Positions 31,495 through 42,404 of a DNA stretch of 57,046 nt are shown here, in pieces (position 1 is the stretch's first letter; every line of letters starts with the position of its first letter). Position numbers and translations under genes: made by a program. The stretch covers positions 1 to 57,046 of IMG/VR virus record IMGVR_UViG_3300047359_000830; one strand, given 5' to 3'. The notes under the pieces are model-generated. The model had not been told where the DNA came from and did no database searches. It was given only the letters and a program-made list of their open reading frames with translations. This DNA comes from a virus.

Positions 31495-34400
31495 ATGGCA
31501 GAGAAAACTGATTTAAATATATCACCCTATTATGATGACTACTCAGAAGATAAAAACTTTCAAAAGGTTCTTTATCGTGCAGGTAGACCACTTCAAGCAA
31601 GAGAGTTAACTCAATCTCAATCTATTTTACAAAATCAGATAGAGAGATTTGGTGACCACTTCTTTAAAGAAGGTTCTATAGTATCTGGTGCTCAATGTGA
31701 TGTTGACATGAACTTATACTTTGTTAAGGTCAAGTCTGCCAATCCAAATGCATCTGGTGATGCCAACATAGAAACATTCAGAACTGCATCACATGGTTTA
31801 CATATTCAAGGTAAAACATCAGGCGTTGTTGCAAAGATTATTACTTCATCTGCTGAAACAACAGATGATAAAGCAACACTATTTGTTTACTATCTACAAC
31901 AAGGAACAAATTCAACAAATGACTTTGCTTTCACAGCAAATGAAGAATTACAATTAGTCACATTGGATGGTTCTGGTAATGTATCAGATATTTCAACAAA
32001 TAACAATGACTTTCAAGTAGAAGTAGAAGACCAGAAACCAAATGGTCGTTCTTCAATAGCAAACATTTCAGAAGGTGTTGTCTTTAGTAGAGGATTCTTC
32101 CTTAAAGTTGATAAACAAGAATTGATACTTGAAAAGTATTCAGGTAAACCAAGTTATAAAGTTGGTCTTTCTATAACAGAAAGCTTTGTAGGTTCTGCAG
32201 AAGACTCAACACTATTAGATAATGCAACAGGAACATCAAACGAGAACGCTGCAGGTGCAGATAGATTTAAAGTTGCACTAAAGTTAACAAAACAAACATT
32301 AGTTTCTAACGATGATACAAACTTCATCGAATTAACAAGAGTCAATCAAGGTATTATTGAACTACATGTCAATAGACCTATGTATAATGAAATAGAAAAT
32401 ACACTTGCAAGAAGAACATTCGATGCAAATGGTGATTTCGTTGTAAAACAATTCACTCAATCAATGAGAGAACATTTAGATGATACTACTAACAGAGGTT
32501 TCTATACTTCAATAAATGGTGGTAAAGAAGACAAGTTTGTTATGCAAGTATCTCCAGGTAAAGCATATGTTAAAGGATATGAAGTCGAAAAAATAGGAAC
32601 TTCTATAATACCAATTGAAAAAGCAAGGTCAACATCAACACTTCCTTCAACAAATACACCTATAAGATTAGGTAACAAATTAAGAATTACAAAAGCACAT
32701 TCATTACCTGAATTTGGTAATGAATCAGGAACAGATGTTCAAGACCCATTTCAAACATGTGAATTAATGCCTAGTAAAGTCGGAGTTCAAGGTGCTAAGA
32801 ATGCTGAGAACCCAATTGGACTTGCAAGAGTAAGAGATATTGTACTACATGAAGGTACAGATTCAGGTAATGTCTATAGTGAAAATGGTCAATGGGATTT
32901 ATCCATGTTTGACATTAAGATGTTCACACAGTTATCTCAAAGTAGTGTTTCGTCTGCTAACGAAGTCTCAGTCGGAGACAGAATTGAAGAAGTCAATAAT
33001 GGAGTACCAACAGGTACAACTGGTATTGTGGCAATTTGTGATTCAACACTAAATCTTTATATGTTGCATGATGTTGTTGGTCAATTTACAGTAGGTTATG
33101 GACTGAGGTCTGTTGGTGTATCTTCAACAACTAAAACTAATGGTGCAATCACAGCAGTAAGAACATATAATATCGATAGAGTTCGTTCTATCTTTCAATC
33201 AACAAACGCTGCAAGTAGAGAAAACTTTACTGCAGATTTAGTGACGAATTCATCTTTTGTATTAACAGGAACAGTTCAATTTACAAATGGTTCTACTGCA
33301 TTGACAGGTTTTGGTACAGCATTTACAAGAGAATTAAAAGAAGGTGATTTAGTTTACAATCCTGCTGGTGCAGGACAAACAAGAGCGATTGCATCAGTAA
33401 CCGATAATACAACGGCTACTTTAGGGGTTGCTCCTAACCTTGGTGGTTTCCAAGGAAATGTCACAAGACAAAGAGTTAAAATTATTGACCAAGAACAGAC
33501 TGCAAGTATATTCAGTTGGCCTAGAGATTGGGTTTCAGACCATGTTCCTGACCAAGTAAAAGTAAGAAGACAAAAAACAGTCACAGTCAGTTCAGGTTCT
33601 TTCCAACTTAGTGTTGCTTCAGGAGAATCTTTTGATTCAAATGACCCTAATACAGATGATTTAACAATTGCAATTATTGAAAGAGGAAATAATGCTGGTG
33701 GTAATGCAAAGAATGTCGGAGACCAATTAAATGTTGAAGATTATACGAAAACTGCAGGAACAAACACATTAACAATTGGTGGTTTTTCTTCAGATGATAA
33801 CGATGCAGTATTAAAAGTCACATTTACAGTTGACATTAATACTCCTGTAAACAGAGATAAAACATTAAACAAAAACAGATGTTTAAAAGTTAGTGGTAAA
33901 GATAGTCTTGGAAATGGTTTCTATGGAACTAATTATGACAATAAAGAAATATCACTTGGTGTCTCAGATGCATTTAGAGTAAGGGGTATATTCGAAGGAG
34001 TTGATAATACACCTTTAACACCTAATGCAACATTAACAGTCACATCAGGAAGTTTTCAAGAACACGAAGTAATTATTGGTCAGTCATCAGATGCAAGAGC
34101 AGTATTAGTCACATTAAATGGTAGTACAACTACAAGTTATTTCTATTATATAACAGAAGAAAGGTTTATTAATACTGAAGTAATAGCTGGTGCAACTTCA
34201 AGTGCAACTGCAACATTATCAAATGTACATGCTGGTTCTCCAGACATTACAAGTAGATACTTCTTTGACGATGGTCAGAGAGATGGTTTCTATGACTTAG
34301 CAAAATTAACACTCAAAAGTGGTGAACCTGTTCCTCAAGGAAGCATTCTAATAGTCTTTGATTACTTTACAGCATCGAATGCTGGTGATTTCTATGATGT

Positions 34401-37400
34401 AAACTCATATAGTAATATTGATTATAAAGATATACCTGTGTTCTCTCCAAGTAGAGTTGACTTAGGTGGTTTAGAACCAGACGGAACATTTGAACTTTCA
34501 GATTGTGTTGACTTTAGGCCTAGTGTTGGTCAAGTCTTTGCTCAATCATCATTTAAAACAGATTCACAACATAATGTTGCAAATCCATTAGATTTATCAG
34601 ACACAACAAATGGTGCTAGATACTCTCCTCTCTCTTATGATTTAGGTCGTTCTTTCGCACCAAGTAGAACAAACATAACACTATCTAGTGCAAGTGCAGT
34701 AGATACACCTGTTCATGGTTCAAGTGTCACAGGTGCAATTAGTTTCTATGTAGGAAGAATTGATAAAGTGTTTATGCACAAGACAGGTCAGTTCATGGTA
34801 TCAACAGGTATTCCTTCATTGACACCAACCAAACCAAAAGGAATTGACGATGCAATCGAAATGTTTGAATTGAGATTGCCTCCTTATACAAATAATTTAA
34901 AAGATATCAGAGTAAGGTCACATGACCATAGACGATATACTATGAAAGATATCGGTAAGATTAATAATAGGGTTACAAACCTAGAAAGAATTACTGCTTT
35001 ATCTTTACTAGAAAAAGATACTCAAACAAAACAAATTTTAGACGCAGACGGATTTGATAGATTTAAATCAGGTTTCTTAGTAGATAACTTCAGAGGTCAT
35101 AGAGTTGGTGATGTAAATCATCCAGACTACAATGTATCTATTGATGCAAAATTAGGTGCTATGAGACCTAAATCATATTCACAATTCTTTGATATTGAAT
35201 TAGATACAAATGCATCAAGCAACTATACACAAACTGGTGATTTAATTACATTACCTTTCTCACAAATTTCATATGTAAATCAAGACAAAGCATCAAGACA
35301 ATTAAATGTTAATCCATATCATGTATTTGCTTTTGACGGACAACTTAAACTAACTCCTGGAACTGATATCTGGCAAGATACAGAACAATTACCAGAAGTC
35401 AGAGTTAACAGAGAAGGAAACTTCGATGCAGTTATTGCCGGAAATGGTAATGCATTAGGTACAGTCTGGAATAATTGGCAAACAACATGGGCAGGTGAAC
35501 CATCTGCAGTAAGTTCAGAAGTTCAAGCAACATCAAATGGTTCTTGGTCAGGAGACCCAGCACAAGGTGGTGAATGGGTTGCAGGTTTACAAGTCACAAG
35601 AGAAATTACAGAAACACCTGAAACACAAACAAGAACAGGTATCACAACAAGTGTTGTTGAAGACTTTGTAGAAACAAGAAACGATAGAGTCGTATCAGTA
35701 TCAATGATACCTTTCATGCGTGCCAGAACAATTGAGATAGATGCAACAAACCTAAAACCAGGTTCAAATCATTTCTGTTTCTTTGATAATATGGATGTAA
35801 ACAAATTTGTAAGACCATATTCTGCTGAGTTCTCACAAGATGGTGGAACAACAGTCACTTCAGGTCTTAAAACAAATGGAAACGGAAGATGTCGTGCATA
35901 CTTTGAATTGCCTAATAACAGTTCACAAAGATTCCCTTCAGGAATGAGAGAGATGTTTATTACTTCATCATCATTCAACTTGTCTAACCCAGCATCTTCT
36001 GCTAGTGTTATATATCAAGCACAAGGTTTATTACAATCTTCACAAACAGAAATTGTATCTACAAGAAATGGTAGAGTAATTACAGAAAGAACAAGAGGTG
36101 AAAGACAATTTACTAGAAGAGGAGAGAATATAAATGCTACTGAATGGGATTCAGATGCACCAGAAATACCAGTAGATACTACTGAACCAGTAATTACTGA
36201 CCCAATACCAGATAGTTCTCCGTTTGTTCCACCTGTAGAAGAACCTCAACTTCCTATTGAAGCACCGATACAACCTCCTCAGTTAGAGAGATTCCCAAGA
36301 CAAAGATTAGATATTGCAGATAGAAGATTCATAACCAGATTAGATGGTGGTGGAAGAGGTGGTTGGAAAGACCCATTAGCACAATCATTTATGTGTGAAC
36401 CACAAGGTGGAATGTTCTTATCATCAATTGATGTTTTCTTTGCATCTAAGTCAGAAAACTTACCTGTATCAGTAGAAATCAGAAACATGGTAAACGGATA
36501 TCCAGGTCAAGTAATATTACCATTCTCAGTAGTAGTTAAAAATCCAGGAGAAGTTAATACTTCTGCAGACGGTTCAGTTGCAACAACATTTACATTCGAA
36601 TCACCAGTTTATATAGAAGAAGGTGCAGAAATGTGTTTTGTAGTTCTATCTAACTCAAATGATTATGAAGTATTCATTTCAAGAATGGGTGAACCAGATA
36701 TTATAACTGGTGAAACAATATCAGGACAACCTTATGCAGGTTCATTGTTCTTATCACAAAATGCATCAACATGGACTGCAGAACAAACAGATGATATGAA
36801 GTTTGATATGAAAATATGTTCATTCGATGTATCTAAAACACCTGATTTAAGATTTAATAACTCTGCATTACCAACACATAAACTACAGAATAATCCAGTA
36901 GAAGCAATGTCAGGTAAAAACTTTGTTAAAGTGTATAACTATTCACATGGAATGTATACACCTAATTCTAGTGTAGTCCTTGCAGGATTAACTGGAGATA
37001 AACAAGGTTCTGCCTTAACAATTGATACCTTCGTGTTATCAGGAACACCAAGTTCTTCGACTACATTTAATGATGTCACACAAGATAGTACAGATGGTTC
37101 TGGAACAGGAATGGTAGTAAGTATTACTACAGATGGTTCAAATGCAATATCAAGTGTATTAATATCAGACCCAGGACAAGGACATGCCGTTGGTGATGTA
37201 ATAACATTTACAGATTTTGAATCAACACATGACTTAACTGTTAGAGTTGCATCAATCGGTGACACATTAGGTGGAGTTCCAATAGATGCACTTAATAAAA
37301 CATTTACTGCAATTAAAGAAATTGGAATTGATTCATTCTGCGTCACACCAGATGTATCTGCTTATCACTTTGTATCAGGTTATACTGCACCAGCATCAAC

Positions 37401-38226
37401 AGTAAGTGGTGGTTCAGTTGCAACTTCAACAAGAAACTATTACTTTGATACATTGCATACTATGATACCAAATGTTCAGTTTAAAAATACAAGAATATAT
37501 TCAAGTGTCTATATGTCTGCAATGCAATCTCCAGAAGGTTATAATGCAGGTGGAACAAACCATGTTAAGAAATCAATAACAGAATTTATAACAATAAATG
37601 ATAACAGTCATTTTGGTAGTTCTCATGTTGTTTCATCTCCAGTAAATGAATCTGCCTACAATGGTGGTGCAAAATCATTTACTGCTCAGTTGCAATTACA
37701 ATCATTCAATTCTAACTTGTCACCTGTAATCGATATAGGAACATTAGGTGCTATTGGTATTATGAATAGATTGAACAATATTGATAGTGCAACATCTAAG
37801 AAACTTGATAAGACTACAAATTCATTACCAGACGGAACAGTATATGTTGCATCAACTGAACCTGAAGGTGATAACAATGTAATGGTATATTGTACAAGAA
37901 AGGTGAATTTAAAAACACCTGCAACTGCGTTAAGAGTCACAGCAGATTTATTTAAACCTGTGACAACAGACATCAAGTTTATGTATAAGATTCTAAAAAA
38001 TGACGAGTCATCTCCTTGGGATGATTTAGGTTGGGAATTCTTCAACACTGATGGTTCTCCAGATACGACATTAGAATCAGATGCAAGAAACTTTAAAGAG
38101 TATGATTATACTGCAGAAGGTCTTGCAGAATTCTCATCATTCGCTATTAAAGTTGTGGGACAAGGAACAAATACAGCAGAAATACCGTTAGTAGCGGCAT
38201 TAAGATGTATTGCATTGGCAACATAA
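31495..38226 (+). CDS. Giant DUF4815-type baseplate/tail-fibre protein
   Basis: 2243 aa, the largest gene here. The N-terminus LNISPYYDDYSEDKNFQKVL and YRAGRPLQARELTQSQSILQ are the DUF4815 signature found in cyanophage virion proteins. A Pro-rich linker (PVDTTEPVITDPIPDSSPF, near 36170-36290) separates the first two thirds from a beta-rich C-terminal part starting WKDPLAQSFMCEPQGGMFLS. It follows gp8, where T4 has gp9/gp10. Likely an outer-wedge protein holding fibres, possibly a functional stand-in for gp10 (inference). Confidence 0.78.
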   Translation: MAEKTDLNISPYYDDYSEDKNFQKVLYRAGRPLQARELTQSQSILQNQIERFGDHFFKEGSIVSGAQCDVDMNLYFVKVKSANPNASGDANIETFRTASHGLHIQGKTSGVVAKIITSSAETTDDKATLFVYYLQQGTNSTNDFAFTANEELQLVTLDGSGNVSDISTNNNDFQVEVEDQKPNGRSSIANISEGVVFSRGFFLKVDKQELILEKYSGKPSYKVGLSITESFVGSAEDSTLLDNATGTSNENAAGADRFKVALKLTKQTLVSNDDTNFIELTRVNQGIIELHVNRPMYNEIENTLARRTFDANGDFVVKQFTQSMREHLDDTTNRGFYTSINGGKEDKFVMQVSPGKAYVKGYEVEKIGTSIIPIEKARSTSTLPSTNTPIRLGNKLRITKAHSLPEFGNESGTDVQDPFQTCELMPSKVGVQGAKNAENPIGLARVRDIVLHEGTDSGNVYSENGQWDLSMFDIKMFTQLSQSSVSSANEVSVGDRIEEVNNGVPTGTTGIVAICDSTLNLYMLHDVVGQFTVGYGLRSVGVSSTTKTNGAITAVRTYNIDRVRSIFQSTNAASRENFTADLVTNSSFVLTGTVQFTNGSTALTGFGTAFTRELKEGDLVYNPAGAGQTRAIASVTDNTTATLGVAPNLGGFQGNVTRQRVKIIDQEQTASIFSWPRDWVSDHVPDQVKVRRQKTVTVSSGSFQLSVASGESFDSNDPNTDDLTIAIIERGNNAGGNAKNVGDQLNVEDYTKTAGTNTLTIGGFSSDDNDAVLKVTFTVDINTPVNRDKTLNKNRCLKVSGKDSLGNGFYGTNYDNKEISLGVSDAFRVRGIFEGVDNTPLTPNATLTVTSGSFQEHEVIIGQSSDARAVLVTLNGSTTTSYFYYITEERFINTEVIAGATSSATATLSNVHAGSPDITSRYFFDDGQRDGFYDLAKLTLKSGEPVPQGSILIVFDYFTASNAGDFYDVNSYSNIDYKDIPVFSPSRVDLGGLEPDGTFELSDCVDFRPSVGQVFAQSSFKTDSQHNVANPLDLSDTTNGARYSPLSYDLGRSFAPSRTNITLSSASAVDTPVHGSSVTGAISFYVGRIDKVFMHKTGQFMVSTGIPSLTPTKPKGIDDAIEMFELRLPPYTNNLKDIRVRSHDHRRYTMKDIGKINNRVTNLERITALSLLEKDTQTKQILDADGFDRFKSGFLVDNFRGHRVGDVNHPDYNVSIDAKLGAMRPKSYSQFFDIELDTNASSNYTQTGDLITLPFSQISYVNQDKASRQLNVNPYHVFAFDGQLKLTPGTDIWQDTEQLPEVRVNREGNFDAVIAGNGNALGTVWNNWQTTWAGEPSAVSSEVQATSNGSWSGDPAQGGEWVAGLQVTREITETPETQTRTGITTSVVEDFVETRNDRVVSVSMIPFMRARTIEIDATNLKPGSNHFCFFDNMDVNKFVRPYSAEFSQDGGTTVTSGLKTNGNGRCRAYFELPNNSSQRFPSGMREMFITSSSFNLSNPASSASVIYQAQGLLQSSQTEIVSTRNGRVITERTRGERQFTRRGENINATEWDSDAPEIPVDTTEPVITDPIPDSSPFVPPVEEPQLPIEAPIQPPQLERFPRQRLDIADRRFITRLDGGGRGGWKDPLAQSFMCEPQGGMFLSSIDVFFASKSENLPVSVEIRNMVNGYPGQVILPFSVVVKNPGEVNTSADGSVATTFTFESPVYIEEGAEMCFVVLSNSNDYEVFISRMGEPDIITGETISGQPYAGSLFLSQNASTWTAEQTDDMKFDMKICSFDVSKTPDLRFNNSALPTHKLQNNPVEAMSGKNFVKVYNYSHGMYTPNSSVVLAGLTGDKQGSALTIDTFVLSGTPSSSTTFNDVTQDSTDGSGTGMVVSITTDGSNAISSVLISDPGQGHAVGDVITFTDFESTHDLTVRVASIGDTLGGVPIDALNKTFTAIKEIGIDSFCVTPDVSAYHFVSGYTAPASTVSGGSVATSTRNYYFDTLHTMIPNVQFKNTRIYSSVYMSAMQSPEGYNAGGTNHVKKSITEFITINDNSHFGSSHVVSSPVNESAYNGGAKSFTAQLQLQSFNSNLSPVIDIGTLGAIGIMNRLNNIDSATSKKLDKTTNSLPDGTVYVASTEPEGDNNVMVYCTRKVNLKTPATALRVTADLFKPVTTDIKFMYKILKNDESSPWDDLGWEFFNTDGSPDTTLESDARNFKEYDYTAEGLAEFSSFAIKVVGQGTNTAEIPLVAALRCIALAT

Positions 38227-38227
38227 T

Positions 38228-38440
38228 ATGAGTGAGTATGCAAAAGTTGAAGGTCATTCTAATCTCGGAAGAGACGAAGAATCATCAGCAATTGTGAATA
38301 CGGATATTGAACAGTGGAAACTTGCAAAACAAAGGAAAATTCGTTTTCAAAATCAAGCAAACGAGATAAATAATTTAAAGGGTGAGGTAGGTGAAATTAA
38401 AGAACTACTTCATGATATATTAGGAAAGTTAAATGGCTAA
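38228..38440 (+). CDS. Small conserved virion-associated coiled-coil protein
   Basis: 70 aa from ATG 38228, 1 nt after the preceding stop. EYAKVEGHSNLGRDEESSAI followed by a C-terminal coiled coil (NEINNLKGEVGEIKELLHDI). I recall the YxKVEGHxNLxRD start from small genes in structural blocks of many marine T4-type phages; function unknown. Ends inside the next gene (8-nt overlap). Confidence 0.75.
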   Translation: MSEYAKVEGHSNLGRDEESSAIVNTDIEQWKLAKQRKIRFQNQANEINNLKGEVGEIKELLHDILGKLNG

Positions 38441-39914
38441 AACAGTAGACAATTATAGCACAATAGATGAATTTAGACTGAAGTATAATGAACTTGCCGT
38501 AGATGTGGGTGAGGTTTCAGGATTAAGACCTGCATTAGGTGAAAATCTAGTCGATGCTGTTAACGCAGTTGAAGATAAAGCATTCTACTTTGGAAGATAC
38601 AGATATACTGCAACTGCAGGACAACAAACATTTACAGGTGCAGATGCAAATGGTAATACTCTTAAATACAAAGGAAATAGAGTTCAGGTATTTAAGAATG
38701 GTGTATTACTAGAAGAAGCAAGTGATTGGCAAGTTGGTGGACTTGCAGGTGCTTTCTATTATAACATACAGTTGATATCACCGGCAAGTGTTAATGATTT
38801 GATTCAAATCTATGCATACACAGGTTCTTTTGAAGGAACTGCAACATCAGCGGCAATACTTTCATTCTTTACAGAAACATTACAGAACACAATCTATAAT
38901 ACTAACTCAAATGGTGTTATACTTCAAGGAGATAATTCTTCTCCTACAACAACTCTACAAGGTGGATTTAATCTACAACTTGCAGGTAAAACTTATGCAG
39001 AAGATGATATAACACTTGCATCAGGTAAAACATTAACTGCACCAACAGTCACCGACGGAACTGCATCATTATCAAGTGGTTCATTAACAAGTGCAGTAAA
39101 CGGAACATTCTCAGGACAAGTTCAAGCAGAACATTTAAAATCAACAGATGATTTAGAAGTAGTTGATGATGCAACAATTGGTGGTGATTTAGGAGTCACT
39201 GGAACTGCAACAGTAGGTACTTTAGCATCAGGTGGTATCACAGGAACAACTGCAAGTTTTACAGGAAATGTAGACTTAGGAAGTGATGCAAGTGATACAG
39301 TATCAATCAATGGTGTTGTAGATACAAATATAATGCCTAATTCAGATAATACTAGAACATTAGGTTCTTCATCAAAGAGATTTCAGAGTTTACATGCAAC
39401 AACTATTACTGCAACAACATTAAATGGTGCAGTGACAGGAAATGTAATAGGTGATGTCATGAAAGATGACGGAACAACAAAGGTTTTAGAAAACTCAACT
39501 GGTGCATTAACAGGTACCGTTTCTAGTGTTTCAAATCATTCAGTTTCAGGTATGAGTGATGTTAATTATACAACAACTCCATCTGCTGGGCAAGTCTTGG
39601 CATGGGATAATACGAATCAGTATTGGGAACCTGTTAATCCAACAAACACAACAGACTCAGTATCAGAAGGTAATAATTCGAAATATTTTACAGACGATAG
39701 AGTCAATGCAATCATTAATGCCGAAGCAGGTTTAACAAAAACATATGCTACTAACACCGGCGACCCTTTGGACGGTGATATAAATATCAGTGTGAATACA
39801 GCAGAAGGTATCAAAATAGATGGTGATAATGTGGTGATGGACAAAACGATAACAGGAAGTGCTCCATCTGGAGTTGGTTCGACATCAACAGGTCACTTAT
39901 GGTTTGTGATATAG
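38433..39914 (+). CDS. Tail-fibre protein
   Basis: 493 aa. N-terminal segment YFGRYRYTATAGQQTFTGAD and YKGNRVQVFKNGVLLEEASD is a widespread marine-phage fibre domain. It is followed by T/S/G-rich repeats (SGSLTSAVNGTFSGQ, GDLGVTGTATVGTLASGG) and the NSDNTRTLGSSSKRFQSLHA motif that precedes many fibre tips. It ends GSTSTGHLWFVI, with no self-cleaving chaperone domain. First gene of the fibre block. Confidence 0.82.
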   Translation: MAKTVDNYSTIDEFRLKYNELAVDVGEVSGLRPALGENLVDAVNAVEDKAFYFGRYRYTATAGQQTFTGADANGNTLKYKGNRVQVFKNGVLLEEASDWQVGGLAGAFYYNIQLISPASVNDLIQIYAYTGSFEGTATSAAILSFFTETLQNTIYNTNSNGVILQGDNSSPTTTLQGGFNLQLAGKTYAEDDITLASGKTLTAPTVTDGTASLSSGSLTSAVNGTFSGQVQAEHLKSTDDLEVVDDATIGGDLGVTGTATVGTLASGGITGTTASFTGNVDLGSDASDTVSINGVVDTNIMPNSDNTRTLGSSSKRFQSLHATTITATTLNGAVTGNVIGDVMKDDGTTKVLENSTGALTGTVSSVSNHSVSGMSDVNYTTTPSAGQVLAWDNTNQYWEPVNPTNTTDSVSEGNNSKYFTDDRVNAIINAEAGLTKTYATNTGDPLDGDINISVNTAEGIKIDGDNVVMDKTITGSAPSGVGSTSTGHLWFVI

Positions 39915-39918
39915 AATC

Positions 39919-41325
39919 ATGTCAGACGAGATTTATGTAAATACTGGTACGACCATTCAACAGCCTTTCAATGATAGGCAACCTTCGAATGCACAACAAC
40001 CGTATATTGCGAATGCACAACAACCGTATATAGCAAATAGTCAAACACCGTTTACATATAGTAATAGAAATCCTGCCCTATACAGGAATCCTACAAGTTA
40101 TCAGACACCTTACATTGCGAATGCTCAACAGGCATATCCATATATTGCGAATGCAAGACAACCTTATATAGCAAATGGACAACAACCATATCCATATATT
40201 GCAAATGCACAAAATCCATATCAGGCATCAGCACAACAACCATATCCATTTACATATACTGCTAACAGTCAGACACCGTATATAGCAAATAGTCAATCAC
40301 CATTTACATATCAGAATAGACAACCAAGTAGTTCTCAAACTCCTTATATTGCTAATAGTCAAACACCATTTACATATCAGGCAAGAGCAACACCTGATGC
40401 ACAACAACCTAGTAATGGTCAAACACCCTTTACATATAATAATAGACAACCTGCTATATATCAACATCCATTTACATATAATAGTAGCACACCAGCAATA
40501 GGAACGACTCCTGTGACTTATGATGTTTTTGGTGGGGGAAGTTCATCAACTGCAAATATTGAAACAACATCAGATTTCGGACCTTCAAATGCTCCATTTA
40601 TGCAGGTAAGTAATACAACTGTAGGCATGTCAAACTCTGAATGGTGGGGTTCTAATTCTCCACATATGACATCAAGCCCAAATTCAGCATTCTCACCATC
40701 TAATCCTCTTTACCCAGCTAATCCTCTTGCTGGAAGTGGTTTGGGAGGGAATTATCAATGGAAAACTTCCCAAATTCAGAATTTTAGTTATTCACATGGT
40801 CAATGTTTTGCTCAGTTTATAATTGGGTATAGTAATACATCACAGAAAATATATTACCAATATGCAGGTGGAAATTCTACAGCATATGCTAATTATTATG
40901 GTTGGAGTCCTTATTATATATATTTGCCTTTAACAGAAATTAATAATAATAATGTAATTGATAATACATGGAATATTGATGTTAAGTATACTGTTCAGAG
41001 TCAAAATGCCAATGGTAGTCATAGTGATACCAAAACACCAGCAACTGGTGCTTCAGGTCGAATCGCCGGTACTTATTATAGTATTTGGAATGGTTCTTCA
41101 AGCAATGCTATACAGTTTATGTGGATGGCATCGTCATCGTCAAACTATAATCAACAAACTGGATTCACTTCTGCTACTGGTCTTATATTTACTATTAGAG
41201 CTAGTAAGACTGGTCAAACAACTTACTATACTCATTTTATTGCCAACAACAGTGGTGCTATTGATGGACATATAAGTGAAATATACCTAAGGTCTAGTTA
41301 TGGTTCTCATATGGGTATAAGATAA
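39919..41325 (+). CDS. Pro/Tyr/Gln/Asn repeat adhesin with C-terminal globular domain
   Basis: 468 aa. Residues about 10-200 consist of short repeats: QQPYIANA, QTPFTYSN, RNPALYRN, QQPYPYIAN, RQPSSSQ, with consensus [RQ]-[QTSNH]-P-[FYG]-[TI]-[YA] spaced by 0-2 residues such as NA or NS. Almost no Lys, Asp, Glu or Cys occur in this part. The C-terminal half (about 205-468) is an ordinary Ser/Asn/Tyr-rich globular domain (QCFAQFIIGYSNTSQKIYYQ ... YLRSSYGSHMGIR). No signal peptide. Position in the fibre block suggests a virion adhesin. No described family is known to me. Confidence 0.72.
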   Translation: MSDEIYVNTGTTIQQPFNDRQPSNAQQPYIANAQQPYIANSQTPFTYSNRNPALYRNPTSYQTPYIANAQQAYPYIANARQPYIANGQQPYPYIANAQNPYQASAQQPYPFTYTANSQTPYIANSQSPFTYQNRQPSSSQTPYIANSQTPFTYQARATPDAQQPSNGQTPFTYNNRQPAIYQHPFTYNSSTPAIGTTPVTYDVFGGGSSSTANIETTSDFGPSNAPFMQVSNTTVGMSNSEWWGSNSPHMTSSPNSAFSPSNPLYPANPLAGSGLGGNYQWKTSQIQNFSYSHGQCFAQFIIGYSNTSQKIYYQYAGGNSTAYANYYGWSPYYIYLPLTEINNNNVIDNTWNIDVKYTVQSQNANGSHSDTKTPATGASGRIAGTYYSIWNGSSSNAIQFMWMASSSSNYNQQTGFTSATGLIFTIRASKTGQTTYYTHFIANNSGAIDGHISEIYLRSSYGSHMGIR

Positions 41326-42041
41326 TGCCAACTATTCAACAACCATTCATATATCAGACACCTGTAATCGGAAATGCAAGGCAACCTAGTGATGCACAAA
41401 CACCATACATTGCGAATGCAAGGCAACCTTTTACATATAGACATCCTTTTACATATCAGCAACCTTATATTGCTAATGCAAGGCAACCTGCAGAATATAA
41501 TAATAGACAACCTGCGATATATCAACACCCATATATTGCGAATGCTAGACAACCTGGAACATATCAGAATAGACAACCTGGTACATACATTGCAAACGCT
41601 ACAGGACAAAATCCGTTCACTTATGCACATAGACAACCTTCTACATATCAAGCACAAGGACAGACACCATTTACATATAGTGCAAGAACACCTTTCACCT
41701 ATGATAACCAAGGTCAAACACCGTTTACATATAATAATAGACAACCTGGTACATATAGAAATCCTACAAGTTATCAACAACCTTATATTGCGAATGCAAG
41801 ACAACCTGGAACATATCAGAATAGACAACCATTCACATATCAGAATAGGTCTCCATTCACATATCAACATCCTTTCCCAAGTACAAGACCAATAGGTCCT
41901 TTGGCAAAAGTTAAACAAGTATATGTCAACGATAATGGTACTCTAAGAAAGGCCTCACAAGTATATGTAAATAACTCTGGAAGTGTAGAAAAAATACATC
42001 AAACTCAACCCACAGCACAATTATCAGAACCTAATTCGTAA
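41325..42041 (+). CDS. Pro/Tyr repeat protein with KQVYVN-type tail
   Basis: 238 aa, start coupled to the previous stop. Residues 1-190 are the same repeats (NARQPFTYRHPFTY, QNRQPGTY, QGQTPFTY, NNRQPAIY). The tail contains two similar 16-residue units, VKQVYVNDNGTLRKA and SQVYVNNSGSVEKI, like the KxxYVKxxGxWKxV beta-hairpin repeats of phage fibres. The repeats make long spurious open frames on the opposite strand. Confidence 0.7.
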   Translation: MPTIQQPFIYQTPVIGNARQPSDAQTPYIANARQPFTYRHPFTYQQPYIANARQPAEYNNRQPAIYQHPYIANARQPGTYQNRQPGTYIANATGQNPFTYAHRQPSTYQAQGQTPFTYSARTPFTYDNQGQTPFTYNNRQPGTYRNPTSYQQPYIANARQPGTYQNRQPFTYQNRSPFTYQHPFPSTRPIGPLAKVKQVYVNDNGTLRKASQVYVNNSGSVEKIHQTQPTAQLSEPNS

Positions 42042-42053
42042 GTTCTAAATTCG

Positions 42054-42061
42054 TATAAATA
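42054..42061 (+). promoter_or_regulatory. Late promoter TATAAATA, 5 nt before ATG 42067
   Basis: Perfect element followed by GTTAT and ATG; no Shine-Dalgarno within 20 nt. Predicted to give a leaderless mRNA. Confidence 0.7.
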
Positions 42062-42066
42062 GTTAT

Positions 42067-42402
42067 ATGGCTATTATCGCAAATTTATATATTGACCAAG
42101 GAACCGACTTCACAATTACAGTAGATGTGACTGATGCAGCGGGAGATGTCCTTGATTTGACTTCATATTCTGCACTTGCACAGGTAAGAAAAACATACAG
42201 TTCTTCTAGTGCTTCAGTAGCATTTTCGACTTCGATATCAGCATCGAATGGTCAAGTCACATTGAGTTTAAATGATACTCAAACCACTTCTTTAGAAGCA
42301 GGTCGATATGTTTACGATTTAAATATTACAAGTCCTGGTGGGTTAACTACTAGAGTGGTCGAAGGACAGGCAGTAGTGACACCAGGAGTAAGTCGGAGTT
42401 AA
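42067..42402 (+). CDS. Ig-like / BppU-like virion accessory protein
   Basis: 111 aa. NLYIDQGTDFTITVDVTDAA (about 6-25), LDLTSYSALAQVRKTYSSSS and LEAGRYVYDLNITSPGG give the alternating strands of a small Ig/FnIII-like domain often found in phage baseplate-fibre adaptors. No Shine-Dalgarno; late element 5 nt upstream. It likely links or decorates fibres. Confidence 0.72.
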   Translation: MAIIANLYIDQGTDFTITVDVTDAAGDVLDLTSYSALAQVRKTYSSSSASVAFSTSISASNGQVTLSLNDTQTTSLEAGRYVYDLNITSPGGLTTRVVEGQAVVTPGVSRS

Positions 42403-42404
42403 TT